From: Chrysoporthe austroafricana | Lineage: Eukaryota; Ascomycota; Sordariomycetes; Diaporthales; Cryphonectriaceae | Direction: 5' to 3' | Assembly: GCA_001051155.2 (NCBI GenBank) | Contig: JYIP02000005.1 | Coordinates: 3,286,001-3,350,000, forward strand | Length of the DNA: 64,000 bases | Shown here: piece by piece, positions 10,012 through 21,539 of the stretch | Layout of the letters: the number at the start of each line of letters is the position of its first letter | Numbering within the stretch: the stretch's first letter is position 1 | Position numbers and translations under genes: made by a program | The notes under the pieces: model-generated | The model's input: the letters and a program-made list of their open reading frames with translations, nothing else | The model's database searches: none | Told to the model about the DNA's origin: nothing

Positions 10012-12908
10012 CTAGTAGTTGAGCTCGCCGCCACCGCCGCCACTGACCTGGTCCAGATCCTCGTAGCTCTTGATTGTGCGCCCTTGGATCGCCTCACGGG
10101 GACCCACAGCCGCGCCGCCGCCAGCACCATCTCCCCAGCGACCGCCACGCTGGCGTCCGCCGCCCATCATGCTGCCGCTCATGCCGTTGTCTTGGCCCCA
10201 GCGCGGGTTGCGAGGGCGGTCGTAGGGACCGGAGCGATTGTTATAACCCCGTCCACCAGTATTGCCGAAACCTCCCCCACGGCGGATAGGACCACCACCA
10301 CGCTCATCGCCCCCAGCAGCTGGATTCCAGCTTCCAGGGTTTGGCATAGCTCCCGCAGCGAACATCTGCGAGAAGTTCGCCATGTTAGGGAAGCCCATTG
10401 GAATCATACTATTCATGGCAAATTGTTGCAGATTGAAACCGCGAGGCGTGCCGCTTGGTGCCTGGCCATTCGCGGGCGGGAAGTGGCCATTGCTATTGGC
10501 ATCCGTCCGCGATGGGGCAATGTGAGCGGGATCTACAACGTATGCATTGATGAGCTCGAACTGCGTAGTGTTAGTACCAATCCTATGTGACTGGAGGCGG
10601 CGAGCCTTACCTCTTTCTTCAACTCCTCCAGCCATTCAGGATGGCGCTTCTCCACGTGCTTGCGCCAGAAATGCTCCTCCTTGAACAGCTTGGCGCACTC
10701 GGGGACCTTGCATCGATACTTGTGCTCGTCCTCCTGTTTGACAAACTTGGCCAGTTCCTCATCCGTAGCGTCGTCGATTGGCTTGCCCCCCAGCTTACGA
10801 ATATCAACGGACTCTGGCTCCAGGATCTGCTTGATCTTGTCCTCAAAGGTCTTGACCCAGTTGTAGGCGCGCTGGAGTTGCTGCTCGGACTTCGACATGG
10901 GGTTGCGGAACTTGCGATCGGGCTCAGTGGCCTCACCCTCCTCCAACTCCGCAGTATCGGCGCGCTTCTTGTTCGGAAACGGCTCGCCCAGAGCACTTGC
11001 CCTAGCAACGGCCTTGGCCGAAGTCGAGAGGGTGCTTCTGGGGCGACGCAAGTGGCCGCCCGGGCACTTGCGAGTCAATTCGTGAACTGAGTCGCTCTCG
11101 AAGACGCAGAAGAAGCAGAAGTTGAAGACACGTCGGAGGTACTCAATGAGCAGGTCGAGCTGCTTTTTCTTGACCAGGACATCTTCATCGTCGACTTCGT
11201 CGTCGTCAATGGCCCCCTCATCTTCATCCTCATCCTCCGCCGGATCCGGTTCCTCACCTTCGTCCATAGCCTCATCCAGGTTGATGGTCCGTTGTTTCTT
11301 GACCTTCTCCTTCTTGATCGTGGGAGATGTGATTGGGGGTTGTAGACGTCCAGAGTTTCTAAGCTCGTCCACCTTCTCCTCAACCTTCAACACAGCATTG
11401 AAGTCTGAGCCGAAATCGCTCTCAAACTTGTTAACGAGCTGGTTGACAAGATTAAGATCTTTATCGATTCGCTCTGGTGCAGAGAACAGATCCCATAGGG
11501 CCTTCTTCCTCGGATTGCTCGGCGGGTTGTGGACACCAACGTGGCATACGAAATCGCCGCGAACCTCATCTTTGACAGTCTTGCTGTTGATAGCCTCAAG
11601 AGCCTTCTCTGCAGTGGAGGGTGCAACAGCACCGGGGCTCTTCACCTTGATGTCCCCGTCGTCATCCTCGTCCTTTAAATCGCCACGGTCGACAATCGGC
11701 CCAGTGTCTGCAGCCGGGTGGAGCATGATCCAACCAATTCGGTGATACCGCTTGGACGGATTGGGGTCGCTGAGCGAAAGCCACTTGAAACCCCCCTCTT
11801 CTTCTCCGAGATGCTCCTTGCAAAACGCCTCCAGATTCTGACGGCTCACACTAGGAGCAATCGTCTTGATGAGGAGGGTCGGCTGGAAGAGATTCTCATC
11901 CCGGATATCGGCGGTGGAGGCTGGCACCAAATCTCCCACCCCAAGTACTTCGTTAGCCGCGGTTGCCTCGCCCTCTTCCTTCTCGATGATGCCACCCGCA
12001 CCATTGGACTCGCTCTTGGGGATGCCTTCCAGGGTGAAGTCATCAAAGACACCGGACTCCAGATCTCCCTCCCACTGGGTATACTGGCCACGGCGGAACT
12101 CGTTGAGCTGCGCGCGGATTGGATCTCGAACTTCTGGAACATAGCGCTCGCGAAACCATTGCTCGTCTTTGTGCTGTGAAACGAATGTCTTCGCCATCTT
12201 GGCCTGCAGCTCCTCCTTGTATGCGTCGTAGGAGACCTGGATCTTAGCCTTCTCCTTTTCGCGCTCCTCCTGAATTTCACGTGGCCCACGAGGGCGCTCG
12301 GGTTCCCGTCGACGACCAGTGCGTTGACGCTCCTTCTCTTCCTTTATTCTCTCATTGGCCCTCCACCACTCGCCAAAATAAGAAAAGCCAACTTGATAGT
12401 TGAGTGACATCGGGTGGGGAATGGGGTTCGTCATAGGTTGCGGTGGTGGAGCGAGATCCTGTTGTCCGGGTACATAGCGGTCGATATTGGCAGGAGGAGA
12501 GGGGATACGGCCACGCCTGTCATCCCTGTCTCCGCGGTCACCTCTCTCCCGAGGAACGTAGTCATCTCTACCCCGCCTAGGCTCATAACGGTCGACAGCC
12601 ATGGGCGATCGAGAGCGGTTACGTCGTCGTTCATGTCCTGTGGGATTTCTGTAAGCGAAAATGCAGGCGAAGTTTGGCAACGGATGAGAAAGAGCCAAAA
12701 GAAGCTCCAGGGTGCATGTCTCAGGAGAGGGTTGGAGCCATGCGCTAGCTTCGAGGGGTCTAAATCAAAGGACAAAACAACGTGGTGACGCACCAGGAGA
12801 CCGGCCTCGATAGAAGGAATCATCTCTATCCATCTTGCTTCTCGAGTCCTCGCGACTCCAACCCCTATCAACCGGCGAACGCGCCGAGTCCCTGTAGTAT
12901 GAGTCCAT
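10012..12908 (-). CDS. ARS2/Serrate-like RNA effector zinc-finger protein
   Basis: Homologue of metazoan ARS2 and plant Serrate, which link the nuclear cap-binding complex to RNA processing and exosome decay. Exons on the minus strand: 12794-12908, 10611-12637, 10561 excluded, 10012-10560; introns are 12638-12793 and 10561-10610. Total 896 aa. The N terminus is Arg/Ser/Asp-rich, followed by the Serrate/ARS2 N-terminal domain (VGFSYFGEWW through QWFRERYVPEVRDP). The middle has FVCHVGVHNPPSNPRKKALWD and FCFFCVFESDSVHELTRKCPGG. A C2H2 finger with Cys681, Cys686, His699 and His704 is followed by an RGG/Gly-rich tail. A long acidic stretch (EDEDEDEGAIDDDE) lies in the middle. The zinc finger sits immediately before the last intron. 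Confidence 0.9.
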
Positions 12909-13938
12909 GGCGACTATTTGGTCACGTTCGGCGTGGGCGACAGTTCAGACGGTAAGGTGGAGTAATGACAGGTACGGGTGGCGCGGTTTTGTTGGTCGTT
13001 CTGGTCAGGTTATAACATGCGCCTGTGGGCGCGGAATGTGAAAGAAAAGATGCCTAATGTTTGGCGACATGATTGCCGTTAGAGAAAACATTCTGACCAG
13101 AACAGTTTGGAAAAGAATGAGAACGGTCTAAGGTAGCAAGAGGGCGCAACAATCGGATTTCAAGAGTAGCAACACAAATGCCGTCTAGCGCAAACGATGG
13201 TAGTGATGATAGAATGGAAAGGGTGCTCGTGAGGCGTAGAAGGAGGGAGGCGATGACACAGAAGCAAATGATAATGCGACAGTGGCGTCGACGAAGGTCT
13301 GGTCGATGGCTGAGAGGGGGAAGCGAGAGAAGGAAGGGCGTCCAGGACGGATTCGGAACTCAACGGGAAAGGTGGAACGAACAATCAGAAAAGACACGAC
13401 TGCTCCATCGAATGTGCAAGCCGAGTTGCGGTGTGGTCGCCAGATTGGCGGTATTCCACTCAATCCGAGCTGGTTGAGGATGAGGAGAGGTGGTTGGAAT
13501 GTAGAGGACTGCGCGCCGCGGCGGCAAGGGGAAGGCTTGTTGAAACCTAGTGGGAACACGGCCAACTTACCGCTGGGCTCTAATTACGTAAGCGGTCAAC
13601 TGACAGAGCCTCCAACAAAGAGCCTCTTCTACTCTACTCTGTTGCTGCTGCTAAGGAAAATCGATGACGTGAGTGATTCGTTCAGTAAGATGTCGGATCG
13701 TGGGGGTAAACAGAGCAAGGTCGTTGAGATAGGTAGGCGTTGAAACCCCAGAAAGTAGAAAATAGAAGGTTGCAGTAACACACTAGTCGAGGCCTGTAAC
13801 TTCACATGTTCTCTGTAACATGTCGTCATATAAAGTTACCTGACCTCTCCTTCTCACTCTCGTTACCATTCTTACCTGAGCCATCTTAAGCTCCTGGAGG
13901 GACTTAGACCGTCGCAGACTATTATCAAGGGCGTCAAG
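12909..13938. promoter_or_regulatory. divergent promoter region, ARS2-like / TspO-like
   Basis: About 1 kb between divergent starts. Short overlapping ORFs at 13160-13743 show no domains. A pyrimidine-rich leader precedes the ATG at 13939. No TATA box or known operator is evident. Confidence 0.45.
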
Positions 13939-14564
13939 ATGACGACCTTTGTACCTGCCATCACAATCCCCTACGGCGTCTTCGCCAATCCGGTATCGTC
14001 TATCCTGCTCCCTATCAGTCTCGGAGCGGGCATAGGCTATAGCACCCGCCGTCAGTCCCTATGGTCTTCTTCAAACAGTCATGTGCTCACCTACTCGCAG
14101 CTAAGAAGGGGGAAACCCAAGAGCCGATCTCCATCAGACAGCCCCCTCTGCGCCCTCCGCCCTGGGTCTTCGGCCCGGCATGGACCCTCCTCTACGGGCT
14201 CATGGGCTACGCCTCCCACCGCGCCATCACCGCGGGTCTGAGCCCTACCACGTCTACACCTGAGCTGATCCGCGCCACCAAGCACTCGGCGACGCTGTAC
14301 ACCATCCAGCTGGCCCTGAACATGGCTTGGATGCCACTGTTCTTTGGCTTGAGGCGCCCTATCGAGGCCACTGTCGACATCGTCACACTGCTGGGTACGA
14401 ATGTGTATCTCACCAAGCTGTGGTGGAGCATCGACAGGACAGCTTCATACCTCATGGTGCCGTACCTGGGGTGGTTGAGCTTCGCGACGTATCTCTGCGT
14501 TGGCGCGGGGCACTTGAACGGGTGGGATTTCAAGGGGAAGGAGCTGAGGAGCAAGGATGAGTGA
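13939..14564 (+). CDS. TspO/MBR (translocator) family membrane protein
   Basis: Small membrane protein of the TSPO (peripheral benzodiazepine receptor) family, which binds porphyrins and sterols. In eukaryotes it is usually in the mitochondrial outer membrane; the location is inferred from the family. One intron (14051-14100) gives 191 aa. The family core is clear: PPPWVFGPAWTLLYGLMGYAS, then TLYTIQLALNMAWMPLFF, and the C-terminal YLGWLSFATYLCVGAGHLN. Tryptophan and proline placement and five hydrophobic segments fit the family. The 3' neighbour is a convergent mitochondrial carrier gene. Confidence 0.9.
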
Positions 14565-15142
14565 GCACCGAGCAGAGTGGTGGAGCTGGACTTTGCCTCG
14601 GAATATCAATCGCTCATGTAGTCAGCATAGCCCAACTCCGCGTTACACGACTATACTGTCCAATATATTTACACGTGTGTCTAATACGTTACCAAGGTTC
14701 TTTTCACTGGCATCGCTTCCCTGTTTGGCTGGCTGTTCATATGGTTCCACACAAGTCTAGCCGATGATCTGATACAAAGTACCTCCTCTTCTCCAGTCAA
14801 TTTTTTCAGGTTTTAAGACCTTGTAAGATGATCAACCCTGACTTAGAGGCTTAATATGGCATATTTGCGCGTTTAGATAGGTAAATCCGAGACTGGGTTG
14901 AGGTTTGGAGCTCAACGAAAGAGTCCCCTTTTCTCTCTCCAGCGGGCAGGGTGAAAATGATAATTCGGTATCGACTCGAAGCAATTCCTCTATGCCGAAT
15001 TCTATAATTTCTCCGCTATTTAGATCCATATCCTTTTTGTCCACCCAAAACGTGTCCCGGGCCGACTCTACTATGCCTCGCCAATCCCAAATGTCTAGAT
15101 CTAAACCCGTCCCAACGACGATAATGTATCAGGGTATCCCAT
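14565..15142. other. convergent intergenic region with an AT-rich patch
   Basis: Between the TspO-like and ORT1 stop codons. The part at about 14780-15140 is clearly AT-richer than its surroundings and has an ORF (14905-15168) with no recognisable domain. It may be a transposon remnant or plain 3' flank. Confidence 0.4.
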
Positions 15143-16125
15143 TCATGAAAGCGGCACATACTTCTTGAGCCCATCATAAACCATAAAAATGAAAGCCGAG
15201 CTGGGCGCCGACCGCAGGCAGGTGATGCCGCACCCTCTGTAGAACCCCTTCAGGCCGGCCTGTTTCCACAGTGCCAGCGTCTCCCCGGCAAATGTCCTCT
15301 TCGCAAGCGCTCCTCCCAGCGGGCTCGTCTGCATCCGTGACTTCACCGTGTCTGCAGGGAAGAACAGGAAGTTGTATGACACGCCCGCGGACGCGCCCGC
15401 CACCGCCTGCTGCCACAGCGGGAGGGGGTTTGCTAGGATTGCGTCCCTCTCGGCTTGTGACCCTGCCTTCTTCAGGTTGCGCTGCATGAAAAACTTCGAT
15501 GTCGTCTCCTTCGAGCCGAACCAAGCCGCGCACCCGCCCGCCTCGCGGATGAGCGTACCCATTTGCCCGTGCCAGAAGCCCATGATTCCCTCATGCCGGA
15601 AGATGTCCCGAACCACGGCCATCGGCCTCAGCGGCGCCCTCCTGACAGCACCCGCCTCCTCCGGCACCTGGATCTTGCATTTGACGAGCTCGACGGGCGT
15701 CAGCACAAACGACGTGAATACGCCCGAGAAGGCGCCCGTGAACCACAGCGCCGGCAGGGGCATGGGCTGGTCGCGGGCGCAGAACCCCGACTTGAAAAGC
15801 GTCTCCCTGCCTATGCGCTCAAAGAAGAACAGGCTGCTGTTCTCCAGCGCCGCGCCCACCAGTGGCGCGCTGATCCCGCGGTATAGGCCCAGGAGGCCGT
15901 CTGCTCGTATGGACTGGCGGAAGCAGTCCAGCGGTCCTTTGTATCGCAGGGGCAGGTGGTCCGGTTGTGACTGGAGCCGGACCTTGACGGTGTCGAAGGG
16001 GTATTCGATGTATTTGCCGACTATGCCGGCTATCTGCGCCTGGGGGTTAGCGGAATGTCTGCGACGGGTGTGGGGACAAGAAAGCCACGTACAGAACCGT
16101 AGAGGATGTCTTCAATAGACTCCAT
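15143..16125 (-). CDS. ORT1: mitochondrial ornithine carrier (ORT1/ARG11/ARG-13)
   Basis: Inner-membrane carrier of the SLC25 family that exchanges mitochondrial ornithine for cytosolic substrates in arginine synthesis. Exons 16093-16125 and 15143-16039 give 309 aa. Three repeats each carry the carrier signature: [11 protein letters not shown] near residue 25, [11 protein letters not shown] near 126 and [11 protein letters not shown] near 239. The combination of [19 protein letters not shown], the second signature with VELVKCK, and [20 protein letters not shown] points to ORT1 rather than other carriers. The intron falls after codon 11, in phase 0, with a GTACGT donor. The protein is complete. 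It faces no gene of arginine synthesis here. Confidence 0.9.
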
Positions 16126-17224
16126 GACTGCTGTTCGTCGTCTCACGTCTAGAGATCCCTGCAGAGACGCTGGGTGGGATGTATCGACGGCTATATCTGG
16201 AGACACTGAGGCCATTGTGGATGGGAGGGCACAGACAGTCGCAAAACGGGTAGCACGGCGATTTCGAGACAGACGAGACCAGGCGGTCAAACTTTGCCCA
16301 GCAAGGATTGGAAGAGCTCGTCCAATGGCTGGTGAGTCGGATACAGGTCCAGTCACTGTCTGCGCGGATGCGCAGTCGGGAGTCCAGAGAAGAAAGGCCG
16401 CTGTGACCCAAGAAGGCAGAGCTTTCAGGAGCCGGGTGGTAAACCCAGCTCCGCTTGCCGCATGCGCGTTGGACCGGGAGAACGCTTATATGAGAGCCAA
16501 TATAGTCGACGAGGATACCAACAGTGTAATAAATGTGGGCGACTGCCGTCCTAGCTGTGACGAACACAGGTAGGAGGGAGTTCTTCTCACAGGCCAGGCC
16601 AGGCCAGGCCAGTGCCAAGGTCCAGTATGCTTGGCGCTGGTCACCGTCCGTCGAGAATGGACGCCACTTGAGGTTCGACCGAGATCAGGCGGGGCACTTG
16701 AGGGTGCATTGCGTAAACAGGAGACACAAGAGACCAGGGGCGCACGTCGTTACGACACATAAGTCCGAGAAGAAGGCGTCTGTCAACGACGATAATGGCG
16801 CTGGGTTCGGAATTATGTGGATTCGATGGGACCCCGCGCTAGAAAAATTTCGGATCTGATAAAAAGTCTCCAAAGTTATCAGATCCGAGGTCTGCGGGGT
16901 CAGAGGCTTGCGAGATACCCTAGTCTTGTGTGTCGAACATCGGACTACCCTCCTCGCTCTGGGACATGGCCCGACGGCGACCACACTCTTGGTGAATACG
17001 GTGGCGGTAGCGGTAACTCTGTTTAGACCAGAAGTAGGAAGCGTGAAAGAAAGGCGACGGCATTAGAGCCCTTCCTCTGGACATTAGCAAATGGAGGGTA
17101 GTCTACATCTCCCACGCACGGGAATTTAGTGTAACCTGCGTTAGTCTCCGCTTGACAAGCTGTGATTAATTGTCGTTTCCAATTCCATCCTAGGCTAATC
17201 TGATGCAAGCAAGTCCAGCGCTGT
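16126..17224. other. intergenic, upstream of ORT1 and downstream of PRP28
   Basis: About 1.1 kb that must hold the ORT1 promoter and the PRP28 3' flank. It contains a short pentamer repeat (16591-16611). ORFs such as 16106-16573 lack family features. Confidence 0.45.
16591..16611. repeat. (AGGCC)4 tandem repeat
   Basis: Four copies of the pentamer AGGCC followed by a partial copy. A minor microsatellite. Confidence 0.85.
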
Positions 17225-19333
17225 CTAGTTTAGGATTGTCTTCCTGCCCTTAACGGGCTTGGACTGAGCCGCCTCGTGTCTTCTCAGCTCCTCTGGCACC
17301 TTCGAGATGCTTGACTTGGTAATCATCTGCCTCAGGTCATACATGACATCCGCATCCTCGTTACCCAAGAACGTGATAGCCACACCGCTCTTACCAGCAC
17401 GACCCGTACGACCGACACGGTGTGTATACGACTCGATGCTGTGCGCCATGTTGAAGTTGATCACAAGCGACACGTCTGGAACATCGATACCACGGCCAGC
17501 AAGATCTGTGGCGACCAGGATGTCTGTCTCGCCGCTGCGAAGGGACGCCAGTGCGGCCTCTCGCTGCTTCTGATCCTTGCTACCGTGGAGCGTGACGACG
17601 CTGAACCCGAGCCGCTTAATGTCGCGCGCCACGGTGTCACAATTGCGCTTGATGTTGACGAACACGATGATGGGCGGAGCAAACTGGTTGGACTGGAGGA
17701 TCTCTGCCAGCCGCTTCTTGCGCTTGTCTTCCCCATTGATGAACTCCACCCGCTGCTCGACGGTGTCGACAGCCTCGCCTGCGTTTCCAATAGTCACGAT
17801 AGCCGGGCGCCGCAAGTATTTCTTGGCGATCTTTTCGACTAGCGGAGGCATGGTGGCCGTGTACATCATTGTCTGTCTGTACCGGTCCTTGCTGCCCAAA
17901 TATTTACTCATGAGCTGAGCGTTCTCTGCTTCCTCCGTGTCTGGCTTCTCATTCGTGACAGGGAGGGCGTCGAGAATCTTGTTCAAAGAGTCCTCAAATC
18001 CCAGATCGATCATCCGATCTGCTTCGTCCATGATGATGTAGCAGCATTGCTGCAGCACCAATAGACGTCGTTCGATACAGTCAACGAGACGACCTGGAGT
18101 CGCCACGATAATCTCTGCACCGTTCCTGAGGTTGAATGCTTGTTCTTCGAGAGAGTGACCACCAACAATACTGACGCAGGTGAAGCCCAGTGGTGTGGCG
18201 AACTTCTTTGCCTCGGTCTCGATCTGCTGGGCCAGTTCACGCGTCGGTGCTAAAATCAGAGCGTATGGACCATCTGCCTTGTTGTACTCGTCCAGCATGG
18301 GCAAACCAGAGATGTACACTAATAGCGGCAACAGAAATGCTGCTGTCTTTCCGGAACCTGTGACAGCCACGCCGATCAGGTCACGCGCCTGCAGAGCGAT
18401 GGGGATCGCGGCTCTTTGAATAGGTGTCGGCTCATTGTAGCCGACTGATCGTACCACGTCCATCAAACGCCGTGGTAGGTTGGACTCATCCCAGTTCCGC
18501 ATGGGATTCGGTATCGCGCCACCCTTTGTAGCGATTCCAAAATCCTCCTTGAATATTCGCCAGTCTCTTTCACGCATCTCCTCGAGGCTCTTTTCGGACC
18601 AGTGCTTGCCTAGAGTATTCCTCTTGGCTCGCGCCTCTTGCCCGCGATAGAACTGTTCGAGGTACTCCTTGGCCCGTTGTCTTCCGTTGATGGGATCGCG
18701 CTCCTCCATACCTCGAGCATATCGCTTGGCCGCCTCCTCCTCCGCCTCCTCGCCAAAGCCAGCCAGCCGCCCTGCGCCGATGATCGCGGATGCCTGCTGG
18801 GAGTATATCGGGTCGTAGTCTTTGCTTGTGTCTTCGGACGCGTCCCAATCAAAGTTGAACTTCTTTTCCGTTGTCCTCCGCCTTTTCTTCTGCGCAGAAA
18901 ATGTGCTTTTGTTGACCTCTGGTCCGAGATATCTTTGTTTGAGAAGCTCGGCCTCGTCATCCTCCAAGCTTCTCTTCCCGTTGCCATTGACACCCTTCTT
19001 CGAACCGCCCTCCTTGCCGCCCCTTTCTCCGTTTACCGCGGCACCGTTCGGGGCGCCGTTATGGCGCATGGCCTTTGGTCCCGTCGGTATGCTGTACGGA
19101 CCATCTCGTTGATGTGTCCGAGCCGTGAATTCTTTGTTGGCTCTCTCCAGGTCTTGTTTTCTCTTCCGCTCCTGGTCTTCCTCTTTGGCTTTGTCCTCTG
19201 CTGCTTTCTGTGCCGCCAGCTTCTCCCTCATCGCCTTCGTGAGGAACTTGGGTTTTGCGGCCGCTGCATCAGCCTCCTTCTTCTTCCGAATCAGTTCCTC
19301 CAGATCCAGAGGCCTCTTCTTGGTGCCGTTCAT
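17225..19333 (-). CDS. PRP28: pre-mRNA-splicing DEAD-box RNA helicase PRP28
   Basis: ATPase that displaces U1 from the 5' splice site so that U6 can pair there; human counterpart DDX23/U5-100K. Single exon, 702 aa. I chose the ATG giving MNGTKKRPLDLEEL because the open frame upstream starts only with a TTG codon, and because KRPLDLEELIRKKKEAD is the usual PRP28 N terminus. The N-terminal third is charged and Lys/Glu/Arg-rich. Helicase motifs: Q-motif region EPTPIQRAAIP, motif I AVTGSGKT (323-330), PTRELAQQ, DEAD (436-439), motif III as TAT within MMYTATMPP, and HRVGRTGRAG near the C terminus. All core motifs are intact. Confidence 0.95.
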   Translation of the reverse strand: MNGTKKRPLDLEELIRKKKEADAAAAKPKFLTKAMREKLAAQKAAEDKAKEEDQERKRKQDLERANKEFTARTHQRDGPYSIPTGPKAMRHNGAPNGAAVNGERGGKEGGSKKGVNGNGKRSLEDDEAELLKQRYLGPEVNKSTFSAQKKRRRTTEKKFNFDWDASEDTSKDYDPIYSQQASAIIGAGRLAGFGEEAEEEAAKRYARGMEERDPINGRQRAKEYLEQFYRGQEARAKRNTLGKHWSEKSLEEMRERDWRIFKEDFGIATKGGAIPNPMRNWDESNLPRRLMDVVRSVGYNEPTPIQRAAIPIALQARDLIGVAVTGSGKTAAFLLPLLVYISGLPMLDEYNKADGPYALILAPTRELAQQIETEAKKFATPLGFTCVSIVGGHSLEEQAFNLRNGAEIIVATPGRLVDCIERRLLVLQQCCYIIMDEADRMIDLGFEDSLNKILDALPVTNEKPDTEEAENAQLMSKYLGSKDRYRQTMMYTATMPPLVEKIAKKYLRRPAIVTIGNAGEAVDTVEQRVEFINGEDKRKKRLAEILQSNQFAPPIIVFVNIKRNCDTVARDIKRLGFSVVTLHGSKDQKQREAALASLRSGETDILVATDLAGRGIDVPDVSLVINFNMAHSIESYTHRVGRTGRAGKSGVAITFLGNEDADVMYDLRQMITKSSISKVPEELRRHEAAQSKPVKGRKTILN

Positions 19334-19754
19334 GTCGAAAGTCGTAGGCGTGGAGTGATATTGCGACGTGGAAATGCTCTCGCGCAAAGGGCTGCTTCCT
19401 ACTGGGAAACCCTTGTTTTATTACTTTCTCGTGAGAAGATCTATCGAGCGTTGGTCGGCCCGGGGAAGTTCTGCCGTATGATGAGGACACAGTGGATTCA
19501 AAAGTTGAGATTCTGGGATAGCGATGGGAAAGAGGTCTACACTATAATAGTAGCTGGTAATGTGCTAGTAAGTACCGCTAGGTTTCTTATCTAGCGGACC
19601 GTGCACTTATCCTTGCCTGCCGCAAACCGCTCCTCTCGCAGTCCGAATTTTGAGAACCGCGTCGCAGCATCACGAGCATCCCGACCAAGCCCTTTTAAGA
19701 CTCCCACGGCCGCCAGACATCCCAGGAGGTAGGAGGCCGGCTCACACACCCAAG
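19334..19754. promoter_or_regulatory. bidirectional promoter between PRP28 and MRPL25
   Basis: 421 bases between divergent start codons of a splicing helicase and a mitoribosomal protein. No TATA box is obvious. Promoter function follows from the gene layout. Confidence 0.5.
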
Positions 19755-20392
19755 ATGGCCTCCATAAGGAGCTCGCTAAGCGAGCAATACATCACCCTCG
19801 CCAAGACCCTCCCGGCCAAACTCCAGCGCTTCCTGGCCCGCTACCCGCCGGAGGCCATCCTCCTGCCTCACCAGCGGGGCCAGCCCCAGACGGGGTACCA
19901 GCTCGATACGAAGAACCCGTTCCAATCGCAGAGGCACCCGGCGACCGGCATACTTCACAACCCCGTGTACTCGCTGCGGCGGCAGGCGAGCCTTGTCAAG
20001 ATGGCGCGCGAGCACGGCGTCGAGGAGCTCCTGCCATACACGAGCAAGAAGACGGAGGCCAGGCTGGCGAAGAAGGTGGAGTACGGCTGGAGGGGCAAGG
20101 GAACGGGCGTGGGGCAGAAGGTCAAGGGACATATCCACGAGAGGCAGTTGGCCGCGAAGTATGTTTCTTCCGCCTGGAACGGGGAGGAGTCTGCTTGTGG
20201 GAGTGCTGTGTGCCGGGCTGGTGCTGACTTTACAATGCTGCAGGATGGACAAGAGGAGAGAAGCCATGCTCAAGATGCCGGCGCTCATCAGGGAATGGAA
20301 GGCGGTAAGTTCGATAATGCCTTTACAGCTAGGGACTGTGTTAATCGTCTATACAGGTTGGTCGGAAGAACTGGACCAAGTGGCCGAAATAA
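19755..20392 (+). CDS. MRPL25: mitochondrial large-subunit ribosomal protein MRPL25 (mL59)
   Basis: Fungal-type component of the 54S mitochondrial ribosomal subunit. Exons 19755-20158, 20244-20304 and 20357-20392 give 166 aa, all junctions in frame. The N terminus MASIRSSLSEQYITLAKTLP is followed by LLPHQRGQPQTGYQLDTKNPF, HNPVYSLRRQASLVKMA and a basic C terminus ending RKNWTKWPK, all typical of this family. The third exon is only 36 nt. An ATG-initiated reading before 19755 lacks family similarity, so the annotated ATG is preferred. Confidence 0.92.
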
Positions 20393-20855
20393 GCTGCTGC
20401 ACGGTCATGACGGGTCAGTACCTACTGTACAAATATGTATACCAAATATACATCAACAAGACGTTACGAAGTCTATCAATGAGGCCTCGAAGTCGCAGTT
20501 TGGAAAAAGCGTCTCCTGAAAGCCTGCCAAGACGCGTATGGAGGCCGGCGGCCCTCCGTGAACCTATAGCTATGAGCGCCTCGCGCCTCGCAGATACATG
20601 CTGGTCCACTCCGTGAAGTCTCTCCTCTACAACAACCACATCGTCGCATCTCGTCGCTTGCTCCCATCTCCCTGCAGACCCACGCTATTTGATCGAAACA
20701 AAGTGCAGTCGGTAGCTCTCTCGGATCAGACTAGCACGTGACTCACCTGCCCAACTCCCGGCCGCCGTCGTGTAGAAAATTCTCGTCTTCAAATTCGACC
20801 TTCTCATTACCACAACGCAGTACAACACCATGCGCCGCCGATATCTCCGGCAAAG
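20393..20855. other. intergenic, MRPL25 3' flank and DPH4 promoter
   Basis: Tandem genes on the same strand. AT-rich just after the MRPL25 stop, then pyrimidine-rich before the DPH4 ATG. No further gene seen. Confidence 0.5.
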
Positions 20856-21539
20856 ATGACGGAGACAACCCATTACGAGGTTCTGTCCCTCCCCCAGACC
20901 ATCTTAGACGACTCGTCCCCGGAACAGATCCTCCCCGTAGTAAAACAAGCCTACCACCGTGCCCTCCTCCGAAACCATCCGGACAAGGCGGCCGCACTCA
21001 GCACCAGGAAACCCACCTCATCCTTGGCATCACCCTCCGGGGCCCACCCGCCCTCGCAGCAGCCAACATACACGATCGACCAGATCACCACCGCCTACAC
21101 AACCCTCTCCTCGCCCGCGCTCCGGTCCGAATATGACGCCCACCTCCGGACTACAGCAAGCAGGAACCACCAGTCCCGATCGACCTTCCAGACGGGCATC
21201 GAGACGCTCGACCTCGATGACCTGAGCTCCACCACCTCTGCCAGCACAGGGGAGACGGAGTGGTTCAGGCCGTGCAGGTGCGGCAACGAGCGGGGCTACT
21301 TGTTCGGGGAGGCTGACCTGGAGGAGGCGGGGGATTTGGGCGAGTTGATTGTGGGCTGTCAGGACTGTAGTCTCTGGTTGAGGGTTTGCTTTGCTATTGT
21401 TGCTGAGGAGGAACAAGAGGAGGATAAGGGGAGCGGTGCTAGCCAGGATATGGCCCAGTTTAAGAACGCAGTGACGGCTGCAGAGACTGGAAGTGATTCT
21501 GAGATGCGAAATAGGGATCGTGAGAAGCAACCCGGGTGA
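20856..21539 (+). CDS. DPH4: DPH4-like J-domain/CSL zinc-finger protein (diphthamide synthesis)
   Basis: Type III J-protein that supports the first step of diphthamide synthesis on elongation factor 2. Single exon, 227 aa. The J domain spans about residues 5-97 with the HPD triad at 41-43, and has an insertion rich in Ser/Pro before TYTIDQITTAYTTLSSP. The CSL zinc finger follows with WFRPCRCG (Cys140, Cys142) and CQDCSLWLRV (Cys168, Cys171). The tail after residue 185 is acidic and low in complexity. DPH3 also has a CSL finger, but the N-terminal J domain identifies DPH4. It fits functionally with the translation genes elsewhere in the window, though no operon exists. Confidence 0.92.
   Translation: MTETTHYEVLSLPQTILDDSSPEQILPVVKQAYHRALLRNHPDKAAALSTRKPTSSLASPSGAHPPSQQPTYTIDQITTAYTTLSSPALRSEYDAHLRTTASRNHQSRSTFQTGIETLDLDDLSSTTSASTGETEWFRPCRCGNERGYLFGEADLEEAGDLGELIVGCQDCSLWLRVCFAIVAEEEQEEDKGSGASQDMAQFKNAVTAAETGSDSEMRNRDREKQPG

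Noticed and set aside
16591..16611. CRISPR-like array
   Set aside because: The unit is five bases with no spacers; it is a microsatellite, and the genome is eukaryotic.
18638..19594. 318-codon plus-strand ORF opposite PRP28
   Set aside because: Lies wholly over conserved PRP28 sequence and has no family features.
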